DNA of 64,000 nt from an uncultured Lachnospiraceae bacterium. Its GTDB lineage: Bacteria > Bacillota > Clostridia > Lachnospirales > Lachnospiraceae. The notes beneath the pieces are model-generated. The model made no database searches, had not been told where the DNA came from, and was given only the letters and a program-made list of their open reading frames with translations. Positions within the stretch are counted from its first letter, which is position 1, and the number at the start of each line of letters is the position of its first letter. Positions 45,646-54,233 of the stretch are shown piece by piece. The DNA lies in assembly GCA_902775485.1 (NCBI GenBank), contig CACYMJ010000004.1:17100-81099 (forward strand). Direction: 5' to 3'. The position numbers and the translations under genes were made by a program.

Positions 45646-47016
45646 ATGGACCAGTCAGCAAGGGCCGCCAAGGCCCAATACGATAAAATGACAAAATCCC
45701 CGGTACACAGGCTCATAGTCACGCTGGCGATACCGACTATACTGTCCATGATGATAACGACGATATACAACCTCGTGGACACCGCCTTCGTCGGAAGGCT
45801 GGGGACAAGCGCTTCCGGGGCAGTGGGCGTCGTATTCGGCTTCATGTCGATAATGCAGGCGTTCGGTTTTATGTTCGGACAGGGTGCCGGAAGCATGCTG
45901 TCAAGAAAGCTCGGTGAGCGTGATGCCGATGCAGCGAGCCGTGTGGCATCAACCGGTTTTGCCGCTTCATTTACGAGCGGTATACTCATCGCCGTATTCG
46001 GTTTCATATTCGAAGACAAACTGATCTTCATGCTCGGCAGTACCGAAACGATCGCACCTTACGCGAAGGATTATCTGAACAACATAATGTTCGTTGCGCC
46101 GTTTTGCGCATCCAGTTTTACCCTCAACAACATGCTCAGATACGAAGGCCGAGCAAAGCTCGGAATGTTCGGCCTGCTGACCGGCGGGATACTCAATATC
46201 GGCGGTGATGCACTGTTCATGTTCGGCATGAATATGGGTATAGCAGGTGCAGGACTGTCCACAGCCATTTCCCAGGTGATAAGCTTTTCCATCCTTCTGT
46301 ATATGTTCCTGTCGGGAAAGACACAGTCAAAACTTGCCTTCTCAAACATAACATTCAAAGACAAAATGCTCACCGAGATAATCGGGACGGGCTTTCCCTC
46401 ACTCCTGCGCCAGGGGCTCGGAAGCCTTGCAACGATCCTGGTCAATTTCAAAGCGGCCGAGTATGCGATGGATGCCGGTGTATCCGCCATGACGATAGTT
46501 ACAAGAGTGGCGTTTTTTCTGTTCGCCATCGCCCTCGGGATCGGCCAGGGATTCCAGCCCGTATGCGCATTCAACTACGGTGCCGGAAAATACAAACGCC
46601 AGCGTGAGGCATACCGTTTTACGCTTCTCCTTGCAACGGTTGTACTGGCTGTCCTGACCGTATTTGCGATGATATTCTCGGGCAGTCTCATCCGGATATT
46701 CAGGGACGATCCCGCCGTTATAGAGATCGGAACCAGGGCTCTTCGGCTGCAGTGCATTGCCCAGTTGTTCCTTCCCATAGTCATGGTCACCGAAATGCTC
46801 ATGCAGTCAAGCGGTAAAAAAATCCCCGCAACATTGCTCTCGTCACTGCGCGGGGGAATATTGTTCATTCCGCTTCTTATTGTACTTCCGATATTCCGCG
46901 GCCTTGCCGGCGTTCAGGAAGCACAGCCTCTTTCATATCTTCTCGCAGTACCTCCGGCACTGCTGATGGCTGACAGATTCTTTAAGCATACACCGAATGA
47001 AGACCAACCGGACTGA
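45646..47016 (+). CDS. MATE family efflux transporter
   Basis: 456 residues with 12 predicted membrane helices. The N-terminal PVHRLIVTLAIPTILSMMITTIYNLVDTAFVGRLGTSA block and the repeat in the second half (EIIGTGFPSLLRQGLGSLATIL, GIGQGFQPVCAFNYGA) are MATE signatures. It exchanges Na+ or H+ for drugs or other organic cations. It is divergent from NUDIX-PgeF and convergent with degV, whose stop codon is 3 nt away. No Shine-Dalgarno is visible. Confidence 0.93.
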   Translation: MDQSARAAKAQYDKMTKSPVHRLIVTLAIPTILSMMITTIYNLVDTAFVGRLGTSASGAVGVVFGFMSIMQAFGFMFGQGAGSMLSRKLGERDADAASRVASTGFAASFTSGILIAVFGFIFEDKLIFMLGSTETIAPYAKDYLNNIMFVAPFCASSFTLNNMLRYEGRAKLGMFGLLTGGILNIGGDALFMFGMNMGIAGAGLSTAISQVISFSILLYMFLSGKTQSKLAFSNITFKDKMLTEIIGTGFPSLLRQGLGSLATILVNFKAAEYAMDAGVSAMTIVTRVAFFLFAIALGIGQGFQPVCAFNYGAGKYKRQREAYRFTLLLATVVLAVLTVFAMIFSGSLIRIFRDDPAVIEIGTRALRLQCIAQLFLPIVMVTEMLMQSSGKKIPATLLSSLRGGILFIPLLIVLPIFRGLAGVQEAQPLSYLLAVPPALLMADRFFKHTPNEDQPD

Positions 47017-47019
47017 TAT

Positions 47020-47880
47020 CTATCTTCCGTTTGCAAGGAAAAAGAGTGCTATCGTTCCGGGTCCGGAATGGGATCCTATTATGGCGCCGACATAAGTGAT
47101 GAGTGCGCACTTGCTTCCGCCTTCCGCTACTATCATACTCTCAAGCAGTTTTGCATCATCAAGACAGTCGCCGTGTGAGATAAAATATATTCCCTTCGGG
47201 TCCTGTGCCGTCTCCATATATTTCTTCGCGATCGTCTTAAGCGACTGCTCGCGTCCTCTGACCTTCATCATATTGATAAGGTGTCCTTCATCGTCAACAT
47301 GCAGGACCGGCTTGATGCCGAGTACTCCGCCGGCAAACGCAGCCGCCGCACTGACTCTTCCGCCGCGCTTTAAATATACGAGATCATCAACCGTAAACCA
47401 GTGCGCAAGTTTGAATATCATATCACGCACATACTGTGCCGTCTCTTCGATATCGGCACCGCTTCTTTTCTTTTCGACCGCATAGTAAACAATAAGTCCC
47501 TGTCCGGCCGATGCGGCAAGCGTGTCTATCGTAATGATCTTCCTGTCCGGATATTCCTCACGAAGTTCGTTGGCAGCCATCATACCCGAGTTGCACGTAG
47601 CTGACAGGCCTGATGAAAATCCGAGATACAATATGTCCTTACCTTCTTTTAAAGCCTCCTCAAACAGCTCCTTAAAGTTCTGTGAATTGACGGCGCTGGT
47701 CTTGCTGACATCTCCGCCTCTCATCCTGCTGTAGAACTCGCTCATCGACATCTCGCCTTCGGGATGTTCGATCCCGTCTTCAAAATGAAACGTAAGTCCC
47801 CTGAAGCCTACTTCCCAGTCTCTGAGTGTCTCAAATGCTATGTCGCAGCCCGTATCGGACATAATAACGTATTCGCTCAT
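47020..47880 (-). CDS. DegV family fatty-acid-binding protein, free-standing
   Basis: 286 residues from the ATG at 47880 (GGAGGG just before it). All DegV blocks are present: MSDTGCDIAFETL, KTSAVNSQNFKELFEEAL, LGFSSGLSATCNSG, DTLAASAGQGLIVYYA, TVDDLVYLKRGGRVS and the C-terminal GAIIGSHSGPGTIALFF with His before Gly-Pro-Gly. DegV/FakB proteins hold a fatty acid for phosphorylation by FakA. This copy gives a useful reference for the two kinase-fused DegV domains in the window. It is divergent from a DUF1836 gene, and the intergenic region holds a short palindrome. Confidence 0.94.
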   Translation of the reverse strand: MSEYVIMSDTGCDIAFETLRDWEVGFRGLTFHFEDGIEHPEGEMSMSEFYSRMRGGDVSKTSAVNSQNFKELFEEALKEGKDILYLGFSSGLSATCNSGMMAANELREEYPDRKIITIDTLAASAGQGLIVYYAVEKKRSGADIEETAQYVRDMIFKLAHWFTVDDLVYLKRGGRVSAAAAFAGGVLGIKPVLHVDDEGHLINMMKVRGREQSLKTIAKKYMETAQDPKGIYFISHGDCLDDAKLLESMIVAEGGSKCALITYVGAIIGSHSGPGTIALFFLANGR

Positions 47881-47933
47881 ATTCCCTCCATACATCGGAA
47901 AGCGCCGTGCCATATCATGTACGGCACGATATC

Positions 47934-47979
47934 ATCTAATTTACGATATTAGATTAACAACAGTCTTACTCTATGTCAA
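47934..47979 (-). promoter_or_regulatory. degV promoter with palindrome
   Basis: Perfect TTGACA (47979-47974), 17-nt spacer, TAATCT (47956-47951) on the minus strand. The inverted repeat ATCTAAT (47934-47940) / ATTAGAT (47948-47954) overlaps the -10 and the predicted start, a place where a bound regulator would repress. The DUF1836 protein encoded divergently is a possible binder. Confidence 0.55.
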
Positions 47980-48012
47980 TAGAAAAAACATAATGAAATC
48001 TCGTTATTGGAA

Positions 48013-48021
48013 TGATATAAT
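48013..48021 (+). promoter_or_regulatory. Extended -10 promoter of the DUF1836 gene
   Basis: TGA-TATAAT (48013-48021) with a weak -35. Unlike the leaderless cases, it is followed by a 30-nt leader with AAGGAG before the ATG at 48052. Confidence 0.55.
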
Positions 48022-48051
48022 TAAACGAGTATTACAAGGAGATGGTATACA

Positions 48052-48660
48052 ATGAGTTATGACAAAGATCTTGTTGCCGGGAAGCTCAGACGCTGGGAAA
48101 AATATCTGGAGGATTTCAAGCTCCCGTCATGGAAAGAGATCCCGGATATAGGCCTATATATGGAGCAGGTCATCATCCTTCTGAAAGAGTATCTTGATTA
48201 TCTCCCCCCGGAGCTTAAGGACGAGCAGATCATAACGGCGGCTACTATCAATAATTACGTCCGTACGAAGATCATGCCTGAGCCCGTCAGGAAAAAGTAT
48301 TACAGGATCCACATCGCGTATCTGGTCATGATCTGCACAATGAAACAGATACTTCCGATCGCAGTGATCTCACGTATTATACCGATGAACATTTCCGACG
48401 AGGAAGTGGAACACATATACGAACGATATTCCGACAGACATCGAAAGACAATACAGTACTTTCTCGGTCAGATCCGGCTTGTGGCGGGTCCGATCCTGGA
48501 TCATAAGGATATTATCGCGGAAAGTGCCACCGACACGGACGATCTGATAACGATGTGTACGATATTTGCGGGATTTTCAAAACTGCTTGCGGAAAAACTG
48601 CTTCTGCTCGACGGCAAGGATCTGACCAACGGCGGCAGCATAGAGATAAGAAAGAGATAG
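48052..48660 (+). CDS. DUF1836 domain protein, likely regulator
   Basis: 202 residues. The central part (WKEIPDIGLYMEQVIILLKEYL, ITAATINNYVRTKIMPEP, YYRIHIAYLVMICTMKQILPI) matches DUF1836, a helical domain common in Firmicutes that resembles a MerR-like DNA-binding fold. The remainder is helical. It is divergent from degV, an arrangement that suggests control of that gene. Its stop codon lies inside a hairpin shared with the converging LacI-GGDEF gene. Function otherwise unknown. Confidence 0.8.
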   Translation: MSYDKDLVAGKLRRWEKYLEDFKLPSWKEIPDIGLYMEQVIILLKEYLDYLPPELKDEQIITAATINNYVRTKIMPEPVRKKYYRIHIAYLVMICTMKQILPIAVISRIIPMNISDEEVEHIYERYSDRHRKTIQYFLGQIRLVAGPILDHKDIIAESATDTDDLITMCTIFAGFSKLLAEKLLLLDGKDLTNGGSIEIRKR

Positions 48661-48690
48661 GCAATGCCTATCTCTTGTGTTTTTCTCTCT
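48652..48690 (+). terminator. Terminator spanning the stop codons of two converging genes
   Basis: Perfect 11-bp stem AAGAGATAGGC / GCCTATCTCTT (48652-48662 and 48666-48676) with a 3-nt loop, then a T-rich run on the plus strand. It contains the last codons of the DUF1836 gene and the last codon and stop of the LacI-GGDEF gene, so one hairpin serves both. Confidence 0.75.
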
Positions 48691-50509
48691 TTTCCTTGTA
48701 CATTTCCTGATCCGCCAGTTCTATCAGTGCACTGAGCGGTTTGTCATTATCAAACGGCACCATGTGATATCCTATGCTGGCATCGAGCGTATACTTCCGG
48801 TCTCCTGTGGCATTCAACTCTCTCATCGTCTTTCGTATGCGTTCGACATATGCGGCAACTTCGATCCTTTCCAGCCCTTTACCGAACACAACGAACTCAT
48901 CACCGCCGTATCTCATCAGAAGTTCTTCCTTATCCCTTGTCTTTCGAAGAACATCCGCCATATCGCATATCATACGGTCTCCCGTCTCATGGCCGAGAGC
49001 ATCGTTAACCTTCTTAAGGCCGTCAAGATCGATGAAGATAAAGAACATATCTTCCCTGTCACGTTTTGATTCCTCAAGTATCTTTTCGGAAAACTTGAAA
49101 AATCCCGCACGGTTATACACGTGAGTCATCGGATCGAACACCCACATCTCATCAAGCGTCCTGATCATCTTCTGCATCTTCTTGACGTTGCTTACCTGTT
49201 CAAGTGCAGATGACAGGGTCATCATGAGCACGCGGTAGAATTCCGAGAACAGCGGCATCGTGGAATTGCGTATCGAAGCAAGACCGTAGAAATGCTCCCT
49301 GTAGTGAAGCGAATAGATGATGAACAGATTTCCGCCGTTTCCTCCTTCAAACCTCGGATGCCTTTCATCCATGTTCTCGTTTGTTATCATTTTGAAGGTT
49401 CCGTCGCGGTAATCTATCCCGTATGCATTGCGAGCGGTATCGTCCGTTTTATCTTCATCTTCGTTAAACATCGCGACAACAAAAGCATCTCCGCCGAGCT
49501 CGGGAATACACGGTTTTAGCGATTCAACGATATCCTCCATCGATCTCGCATTGGTCAGCTCTACCGTAAGTTCGGATATCATTTCCGCATATCTGGCTTC
49601 ACGAAGTTTATTTCTGGAGTACTGGTTGACGACCAGGCGGTGATTGACCGGACGCACAGCCTCGCAGCCGCAGCTTTCCGCATAGACAGGTTCGGACACT
49701 ATGACCGGAGCATCATCGTACCGCCTGCCTTCAATGGCATGCAGGACATTTTTGTATGCGGTCTCGCCGATCTTTTTTTCATATCTGGTGACCGTAGTTA
49801 TCCTCGGATAGTGATTGGCCGCCTCGAAAATATTATCATAACCGGAGAGTATCGTATCATCCGGAACCTTGATGCCGCGATCCGACAGCGCATAAAACGC
49901 TCCGAGAGCCATCTGGTCATTGGCACAGACATAGGCATCGGCCTCAAGCAGCCCTTTGCTCTCAAAATACTTGACCGCCGCTCTTCCGCTCCTGGCGTAG
50001 TAGTCTCCCTCATAGAACCGTTCATCGTCAAACTTAAGTCCCACACGCTCCAGTTCCTCGGTAAATACACGCTTACGCGTGATCGCATCTATCGAGTCTT
50101 CCGGTCCGCCGATAAAATTGACGGATCTGATCCCGTGCTTTTCTATAAGATGTCTTGACAGCATGCGCATGGCGCCTTCATTGTCGCTGCTGACATTTAT
50201 CATGCCATCAAGAGGATAATCTATCGAAGCACACGGTTTGTTCTGATCACGGATCTTTTCGATGACTACCTCGCGGATCCGCTCTGAATAAATACTCTCG
50301 GCATAGATGATAAAACCGTCATAAACGGAAAAATCATCATAGAGCATCGCCGCGGATTCTCCTTCATTAAACCCGTCATCTGCGGACAGCGTGAGCGCAT
50401 AGACCACAATATTGTTCCCGTCCTTTTTGGCCGCCTCGGCTATGCCCTCAAGAACCTTGCGCTGCGTATCAAGTTGTAACTCTCCAAGAAAAAATGCTAT
50501 GTTGCGCAT
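48668..50509 (-). CDS. Diguanylate cyclase with LacI-type sugar-binding sensor and GAF domain
   Basis: 613 residues from the ATG at 50509 (GGAG 5 nt before). Residues 1-290 are a periplasmic-binding-protein fold of the LacI kind (IAFFLGELQLDTQRKVLEGI, SVNFIGGPEDSIDAITRKRVF, ADAYVCANDQMALGAFYAL, LSGYDNIFEA) without signal peptide or DNA-binding head, so it senses a ligand in the cytoplasm. A GAF-like region (about 320-450) and a GGDEF domain with intact Y-G-G-D-E-F follow. It should link a sugar or sugar-phosphate to c-di-GMP level. It is last in an operon after a secreted carbohydrate esterase. Confidence 0.9.
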   Translation of the reverse strand: MRNIAFFLGELQLDTQRKVLEGIAEAAKKDGNNIVVYALTLSADDGFNEGESAAMLYDDFSVYDGFIIYAESIYSERIREVVIEKIRDQNKPCASIDYPLDGMINVSSDNEGAMRMLSRHLIEKHGIRSVNFIGGPEDSIDAITRKRVFTEELERVGLKFDDERFYEGDYYARSGRAAVKYFESKGLLEADAYVCANDQMALGAFYALSDRGIKVPDDTILSGYDNIFEAANHYPRITTVTRYEKKIGETAYKNVLHAIEGRRYDDAPVIVSEPVYAESCGCEAVRPVNHRLVVNQYSRNKLREARYAEMISELTVELTNARSMEDIVESLKPCIPELGGDAFVVAMFNEDEDKTDDTARNAYGIDYRDGTFKMITNENMDERHPRFEGGNGGNLFIIYSLHYREHFYGLASIRNSTMPLFSEFYRVLMMTLSSALEQVSNVKKMQKMIRTLDEMWVFDPMTHVYNRAGFFKFSEKILEESKRDREDMFFIFIDLDGLKKVNDALGHETGDRMICDMADVLRKTRDKEELLMRYGGDEFVVFGKGLERIEVAAYVERIRKTMRELNATGDRKYTLDASIGYHMVPFDNDKPLSALIELADQEMYKEKREKHKR

Positions 50510-50535
50510 GTCTTCTCCGTCAATCCCACCCCTTG

Positions 50536-51498
50536 TCAGGGTATTGCCTTTGATCTGGCAGCCGCCACGCTGCCGCACTGGCTGCCTGCCATGTTAAGCG
50601 CCGACTGGTTGTAATGACATCCGTCGGGAATGTATGTCGGAGGGAGCTGGCCGAGTGCATCGCTTCCGAGAGTGAATCTCGGATCGGACGCGCACAGTTC
50701 CATATCAGCCGCCCTTACCTTATCGTATGTTCCGGGAAGCCCGACATACTGTCCGATAGGGATAATGAACACCTGCTCAAGTCCCTTGGCAAACAGTGAT
50801 GAAAAAACGTTTACGAGTCCTGTCTTATATGTTTCCTTATCTATATTGGCAACACCGTCCGTCTCGCCCTGCAGCCAGACAACATATTTTCTGCGGATAA
50901 ACACATGATTGGCCGTACACCATGCATTAATGGTATCGTACTTGCTTATAAGTTCCGCCTGTACGGGTGCCGTCTGCCAGTATCCGATACTGCTTCCTCC
51001 ACGTGCCGCTGAAAAACCCATCGCAGGTACGCCGCATCCCCTGTAATACGAATTCATAAATGCGGATACAAGCGATCCGGAGCGAAGTACCGCAGGGTCG
51101 CACAGATATCCGTTGGAATATATTCCGAAAGGCTCGGTAACCGGATAAAGCCCGGATGGACATGTTCCTATCCTGAATTCGTATCCGGTGTCAACCGGAA
51201 CTCCGGGAGCAGCCTTTGAATTGCCGCCTCTTCCGGACATGTTGCTCTGTCCGGCGAATATGACCAGATCCACAGTACGAAGCGCCGCCGGAGTCGGCGT
51301 TGCAGCTGCGGGTGTGACCGGCGCGGCAACAGCATTTGCAGGCAGAACATTCGTGGTTGCGGGCAGTGCCGGGTTGGTCACCGGAACCGCTGCCGCTGCA
51401 GGTGCGGTCTGCGCACTTACAGCAGATGCATCACATGATAAAATAACCGCCGCCGTTACGGCTGCCATCAAAAATCTTCTCTTCATTTCCCTTTTCAC
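50536..51498 (-). CDS. Secreted SASA-family carbohydrate O-acetylesterase
   Basis: 320 residues (GTG start at 51498, or ATG at 51486). A signal peptide (MKRRFLMAAVTAAVILSCDASAVSA) is followed by a 45-residue Ala/Pro/Thr-rich linker and a SASA (sialate O-acetylesterase/CE6-like) domain. The catalytic Ser is in FAGQSNMSGRGG, the middle block in WLQGETDGVAN, and the Asp-His pair in IPDGCHYNQSALNMAG. It most likely removes acetyl groups from plant polysaccharides such as xylan, or from host glycans. It starts 3 nt after the patatin gene. Confidence 0.85.
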   Translation of the reverse strand: MKREMKRRFLMAAVTAAVILSCDASAVSAQTAPAAAAVPVTNPALPATTNVLPANAVAAPVTPAAATPTPAALRTVDLVIFAGQSNMSGRGGNSKAAPGVPVDTGYEFRIGTCPSGLYPVTEPFGIYSNGYLCDPAVLRSGSLVSAFMNSYYRGCGVPAMGFSAARGGSSIGYWQTAPVQAELISKYDTINAWCTANHVFIRRKYVVWLQGETDGVANIDKETYKTGLVNVFSSLFAKGLEQVFIIPIGQYVGLPGTYDKVRAADMELCASDPRFTLGSDALGQLPPTYIPDGCHYNQSALNMAGSQCGSVAAARSKAIP

Positions 51499-51501
51499 CG
51501 C

Positions 51502-52359
51502 TTACGCGGTCTCCCCTCTTTTCATAAATCTTTCAAGTGCGGGCATGACCTCTGCCGCCTCGCTTCTTCCTATCTCATATGCTTCACGTATGATAAGCGG
51601 ATCGTGGCATATATGTCCGAGCGGGAGCGGCGACTTGGGACAGATGACAAAATTGCTGCCTGCCTTCTCCTGCTTGAAGCAGTGATCCAACTGCTCATTA
51701 TATGTTATGTGCCTTACATCCATCGCATGTATGAGATTGGGATAATCCCTGTATTTCCATTTAATGAGCGGCATCATCTTCTCATGGGACTTCCGATAAC
51801 CCCTCGGTTTCGTTAGCACGGTCACATTAAGATCACAGCCTATCGCCTCGGAAGCCTTCAGCGGAATGGCATCCGTCATGCCGCCGTCAAGATATTTGCC
51901 TCCGCCTATCTCTACAATATTGGATACGAGCGGCATTGACGAACTCGCTCTCATCCATTCAAGCTCCTCATAACTTGCATCCGTCATCCTGTGATATCCG
52001 GCCTCACCGCTCTCGATATCCGTTACGACCATGTAGAACGGAACAGCAGATGCGATAAATGCTTCCTCGTCGAACACGTCCAGTTCTCCCGGAAGCGTAT
52101 GATAGCAAAACTCGGCGCCGAATATATCACCCGTACGTATGAGTGAAGATATGCTGCAGTATCTTCTGTCCTTCGCGTACCTGATATTGTATCGGAGTGT
52201 CCTTCCTATCTGGCCCGATACATAATTGCACCCGAAACACGCACCGGCGCTCACCCCGATGACATTGTCAAACTTTATGCCGTTTTCCATAAAGACGTCC
52301 AATACACCGGCGGTAAAAATCCCGCGCATCGCACCGCCTTCAAGTACAAGTCCGGTCAT
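51502..52359 (-). CDS. Patatin-like phospholipase
   Basis: 285 residues. The oxyanion loop (LEGGAMRGIFTAGVLD), the nucleophile elbow G-V-S-A-G and the catalytic Asp in KYLDGGMTDAIPL form the Ser-Asp dyad of patatin enzymes. It has no signal peptide, so it works on membrane lipids from inside. Its ATG overlaps the stop of the lipid kinase gene (ATGA), which points to coupled lipid turnover. Confidence 0.93.
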   Translation of the reverse strand: MTGLVLEGGAMRGIFTAGVLDVFMENGIKFDNVIGVSAGACFGCNYVSGQIGRTLRYNIRYAKDRRYCSISSLIRTGDIFGAEFCYHTLPGELDVFDEEAFIASAVPFYMVVTDIESGEAGYHRMTDASYEELEWMRASSSMPLVSNIVEIGGGKYLDGGMTDAIPLKASEAIGCDLNVTVLTKPRGYRKSHEKMMPLIKWKYRDYPNLIHAMDVRHITYNEQLDHCFKQEKAGSNFVICPKSPLPLGHICHDPLIIREAYEIGRSEAAEVMPALERFMKRGETA

Positions 52360-53237
52360 ACGACAAACTCCACAACGTCGTGCATGTTTTCTATGATCGT
52401 AACATCCGACATACCGCCGAACTCTCCGTCAAGTGTCCATGATATCGGCTCGTCGGATTCGATCCTGATCCCGGAACACTTAAAGCATATCACGTTATCC
52501 GATCTGATCCTGCGGTCAAGTATCGCGGGGCCGATCATATTCAGTTCAAACAGGCTCTCGGGAGATCGCACGAGCATCACCTCAAAAACCCCGTCATCAA
52601 GCTTGACATCCGGCCCGGTTATTCCCTTGATACCGCCAACCGAATCCGAATTCGTGATCATTCCCACGAGGAAATTGTCGGCAAGTACTTCATCATCATA
52701 GGTGATCCGAAGAGGTATAGATCTGACCGACGGGAGTCTTTTCACAGCCTCCGCCAGGTAGGCAGTGTATCCGAACAGATTTTTCAGATTCTGGTCCGTT
52801 TCGTATGTAACATCGGTGAACAGTCCGAATGCCGCAACATACACAAAATATCTTGAATTAAATCTTCCTATATCGCATTTGAACAGGTTATCCTTTGCCG
52901 CTGTCTCGGCAGCCTTCCTGATGCTCTTCGGAAGTCCGAGGCTGCGTGCAAAATCGTTTGTGGATCCGGAGGGCAGATAACCTATCGGGATCTTTACCTG
53001 CGAGCGCATGACTCCCGTCACTATCTCATCAAGCGTTCCGTCGCCGCCTGCGCACACTATCCTGTCAAAATCCTTTGCCCACTCTCCCGCAATGACTTCA
53101 CCGTCTCCCTGACACTGTGTCGGGTAGATCGTGACCCTGTAGTCATGCTGTGTAAATGTATCGACGATATGTCCGAGATGATTGGATATACTGCCCTTCC
53201 CGGCTCTCGGATTGTAAATGAACAAAAGATTTTTCAT
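52356..53237 (-). CDS. Diacylglycerol kinase-type lipid kinase
   Basis: 293 residues from the ATG at 53237. Signatures: LLFIYNPRAGKG, VCAGGDGTLDEIVTGVM (ATP site), and GYLPSGSTNDFARSLGLP. This is the DagK/YegS group, which phosphorylates diacylglycerol or related lipids. An earlier in-frame ATG lies 13 codons upstream but would precede the transcription start. No Shine-Dalgarno is visible; the -10 lies 7 nt before the ATG. First gene of the operon lipid kinase-patatin-esterase-cyclase. Confidence 0.93.
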   Translation of the reverse strand: MKNLLFIYNPRAGKGSISNHLGHIVDTFTQHDYRVTIYPTQCQGDGEVIAGEWAKDFDRIVCAGGDGTLDEIVTGVMRSQVKIPIGYLPSGSTNDFARSLGLPKSIRKAAETAAKDNLFKCDIGRFNSRYFVYVAAFGLFTDVTYETDQNLKNLFGYTAYLAEAVKRLPSVRSIPLRITYDDEVLADNFLVGMITNSDSVGGIKGITGPDVKLDDGVFEVMLVRSPESLFELNMIGPAILDRRIRSDNVICFKCSGIRIESDEPISWTLDGEFGGMSDVTIIENMHDVVEFVV

Positions 53238-53244
53238 ACGAGAG

Positions 53245-53273
53245 ATTGTATCATAAAAGGGTTTGTTACACAA
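53245..53273 (-). promoter_or_regulatory. Promoter of the lipid kinase operon, predicted leaderless
   Basis: TTGTGT (53273-53268), 17-nt spacer, TACAAT (53250-53245) with extended -10 TGA on the minus strand. Exactly 7 nt (CTCTCGT) separate it from the ATG at 53237. Confidence 0.65.
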
Positions 53274-53286
53274 CATATACGGTATG

Positions 53287-53295
53287 TGTTATAAT
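53287..53295 (+). promoter_or_regulatory. Promoter of the SPFH gene
   Basis: Extended -10 TGT-TATAAT (53287-53295), weak -35. It overlaps an imperfect palindrome (AACATATAC / GTATGTGTT, 53272-53290) between the two divergent promoters. The ATG at 53330 follows with AAAGGAG upstream. Confidence 0.55.
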
Positions 53296-53329
53296 TATAT
53301 TTATATTGATCATGAAAGGAGTCATAAAA

Positions 53330-54220
53330 ATGGGTGGTATAATCTTTCTCTTGGTTTTTTTCCTTATTTTGCTGATATTCTGCGTAAGATGCATCTGCAT
53401 CGTTCCGCAGGCAAACGCATGGGTAGTCGAGTTTCTCGGCAAATACCACAGCTCATGGGCAGCAGGTCTTCACTTTAAAGTGCCCTTCTTCTACCGCATA
53501 GTCAAGAAGGTCTCACTAAAAGAGCAGGTTGCCGATTTCGAACCTCAGCCTGTTATCACAAAGGATAACGTTACGATGATGGTCGACTCGGTAGTATTCT
53601 TCTCGGTATTCGATGCAAAGCTTTTCACATACGGTGTTGAGCGTCCCATTGCAGCCATCGAGAACCTGTCCGCCACAACGCTTCGTAACATCATCGGAAG
53701 CATGACACTTGATGAAACTCTTACAAGCCGTGACGATATCAATTCACAGATCACCGTGATCCTTGATGAAGCAACGGATAAATGGGGTATCAAGGTCAGC
53801 CGTGTCGAGGTCAAGAACATCATGCCTCCTCAGTCGATCCAGGATGCGATGGAAAAACAGATGCGTGCCGAACGTGAAAAACGTGAAGCCATCCTGACGG
53901 CCGAAGGTAAGAAACAGTCCGCGATCACGCTTGCCGAAGGTGAAAAACAGGCGGCGATCCTTCGTGCCGAAGCTGTCAAGGAACAGCGTATCCGTGAGGC
54001 GGAAGGTGAAGCGGAAGCACTGCTTGCCGTACAAAAGGCCAAGGCCGAGGGTATCAGGCTCATCAACGAAGCCAATCCGACCCAGCAGTATCTGACTCTC
54101 CAGTCATTTGATGCTGTTGCCAAAATGGCTGACGGTCAGGCAACAAAAGTTATCGTTCCTTCCGACCTTGCCAACCTTGCAGGTGCCATAACGGCTCTGT
54201 CTGAAAGCGCAAAACAGTGA
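53330..54220 (+). CDS. SPFH/Band 7 (stomatin-like) membrane protein
   Basis: 296 residues from the ATG at 53330 (GAAAGGAG before it). An N-terminal membrane helix (about 3-25) precedes the band-7 domain (VPQANAWVVEFLGKYHSSWAAGLHFKVPF, DNVTMMVDSVVFFSV, LRNIIGSMTLDETLTSRDDIN) and a long Ala/Glu/Lys coiled coil (about 185-265). Proteins of this family form ring-like scaffolds at membranes and help organise lipids and proteases. Many have an NfeD partner; none is seen here, but a small membrane protein follows by 13 nt. It is divergent from a lipid kinase gene, a fitting neighbour. Confidence 0.94.
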   Translation: MGGIIFLLVFFLILLIFCVRCICIVPQANAWVVEFLGKYHSSWAAGLHFKVPFFYRIVKKVSLKEQVADFEPQPVITKDNVTMMVDSVVFFSVFDAKLFTYGVERPIAAIENLSATTLRNIIGSMTLDETLTSRDDINSQITVILDEATDKWGIKVSRVEVKNIMPPQSIQDAMEKQMRAEREKREAILTAEGKKQSAITLAEGEKQAAILRAEAVKEQRIREAEGEAEALLAVQKAKAEGIRLINEANPTQQYLTLQSFDAVAKMADGQATKVIVPSDLANLAGAITALSESAKQ

Positions 54221-54233
54221 CAGAGGATAAGAT

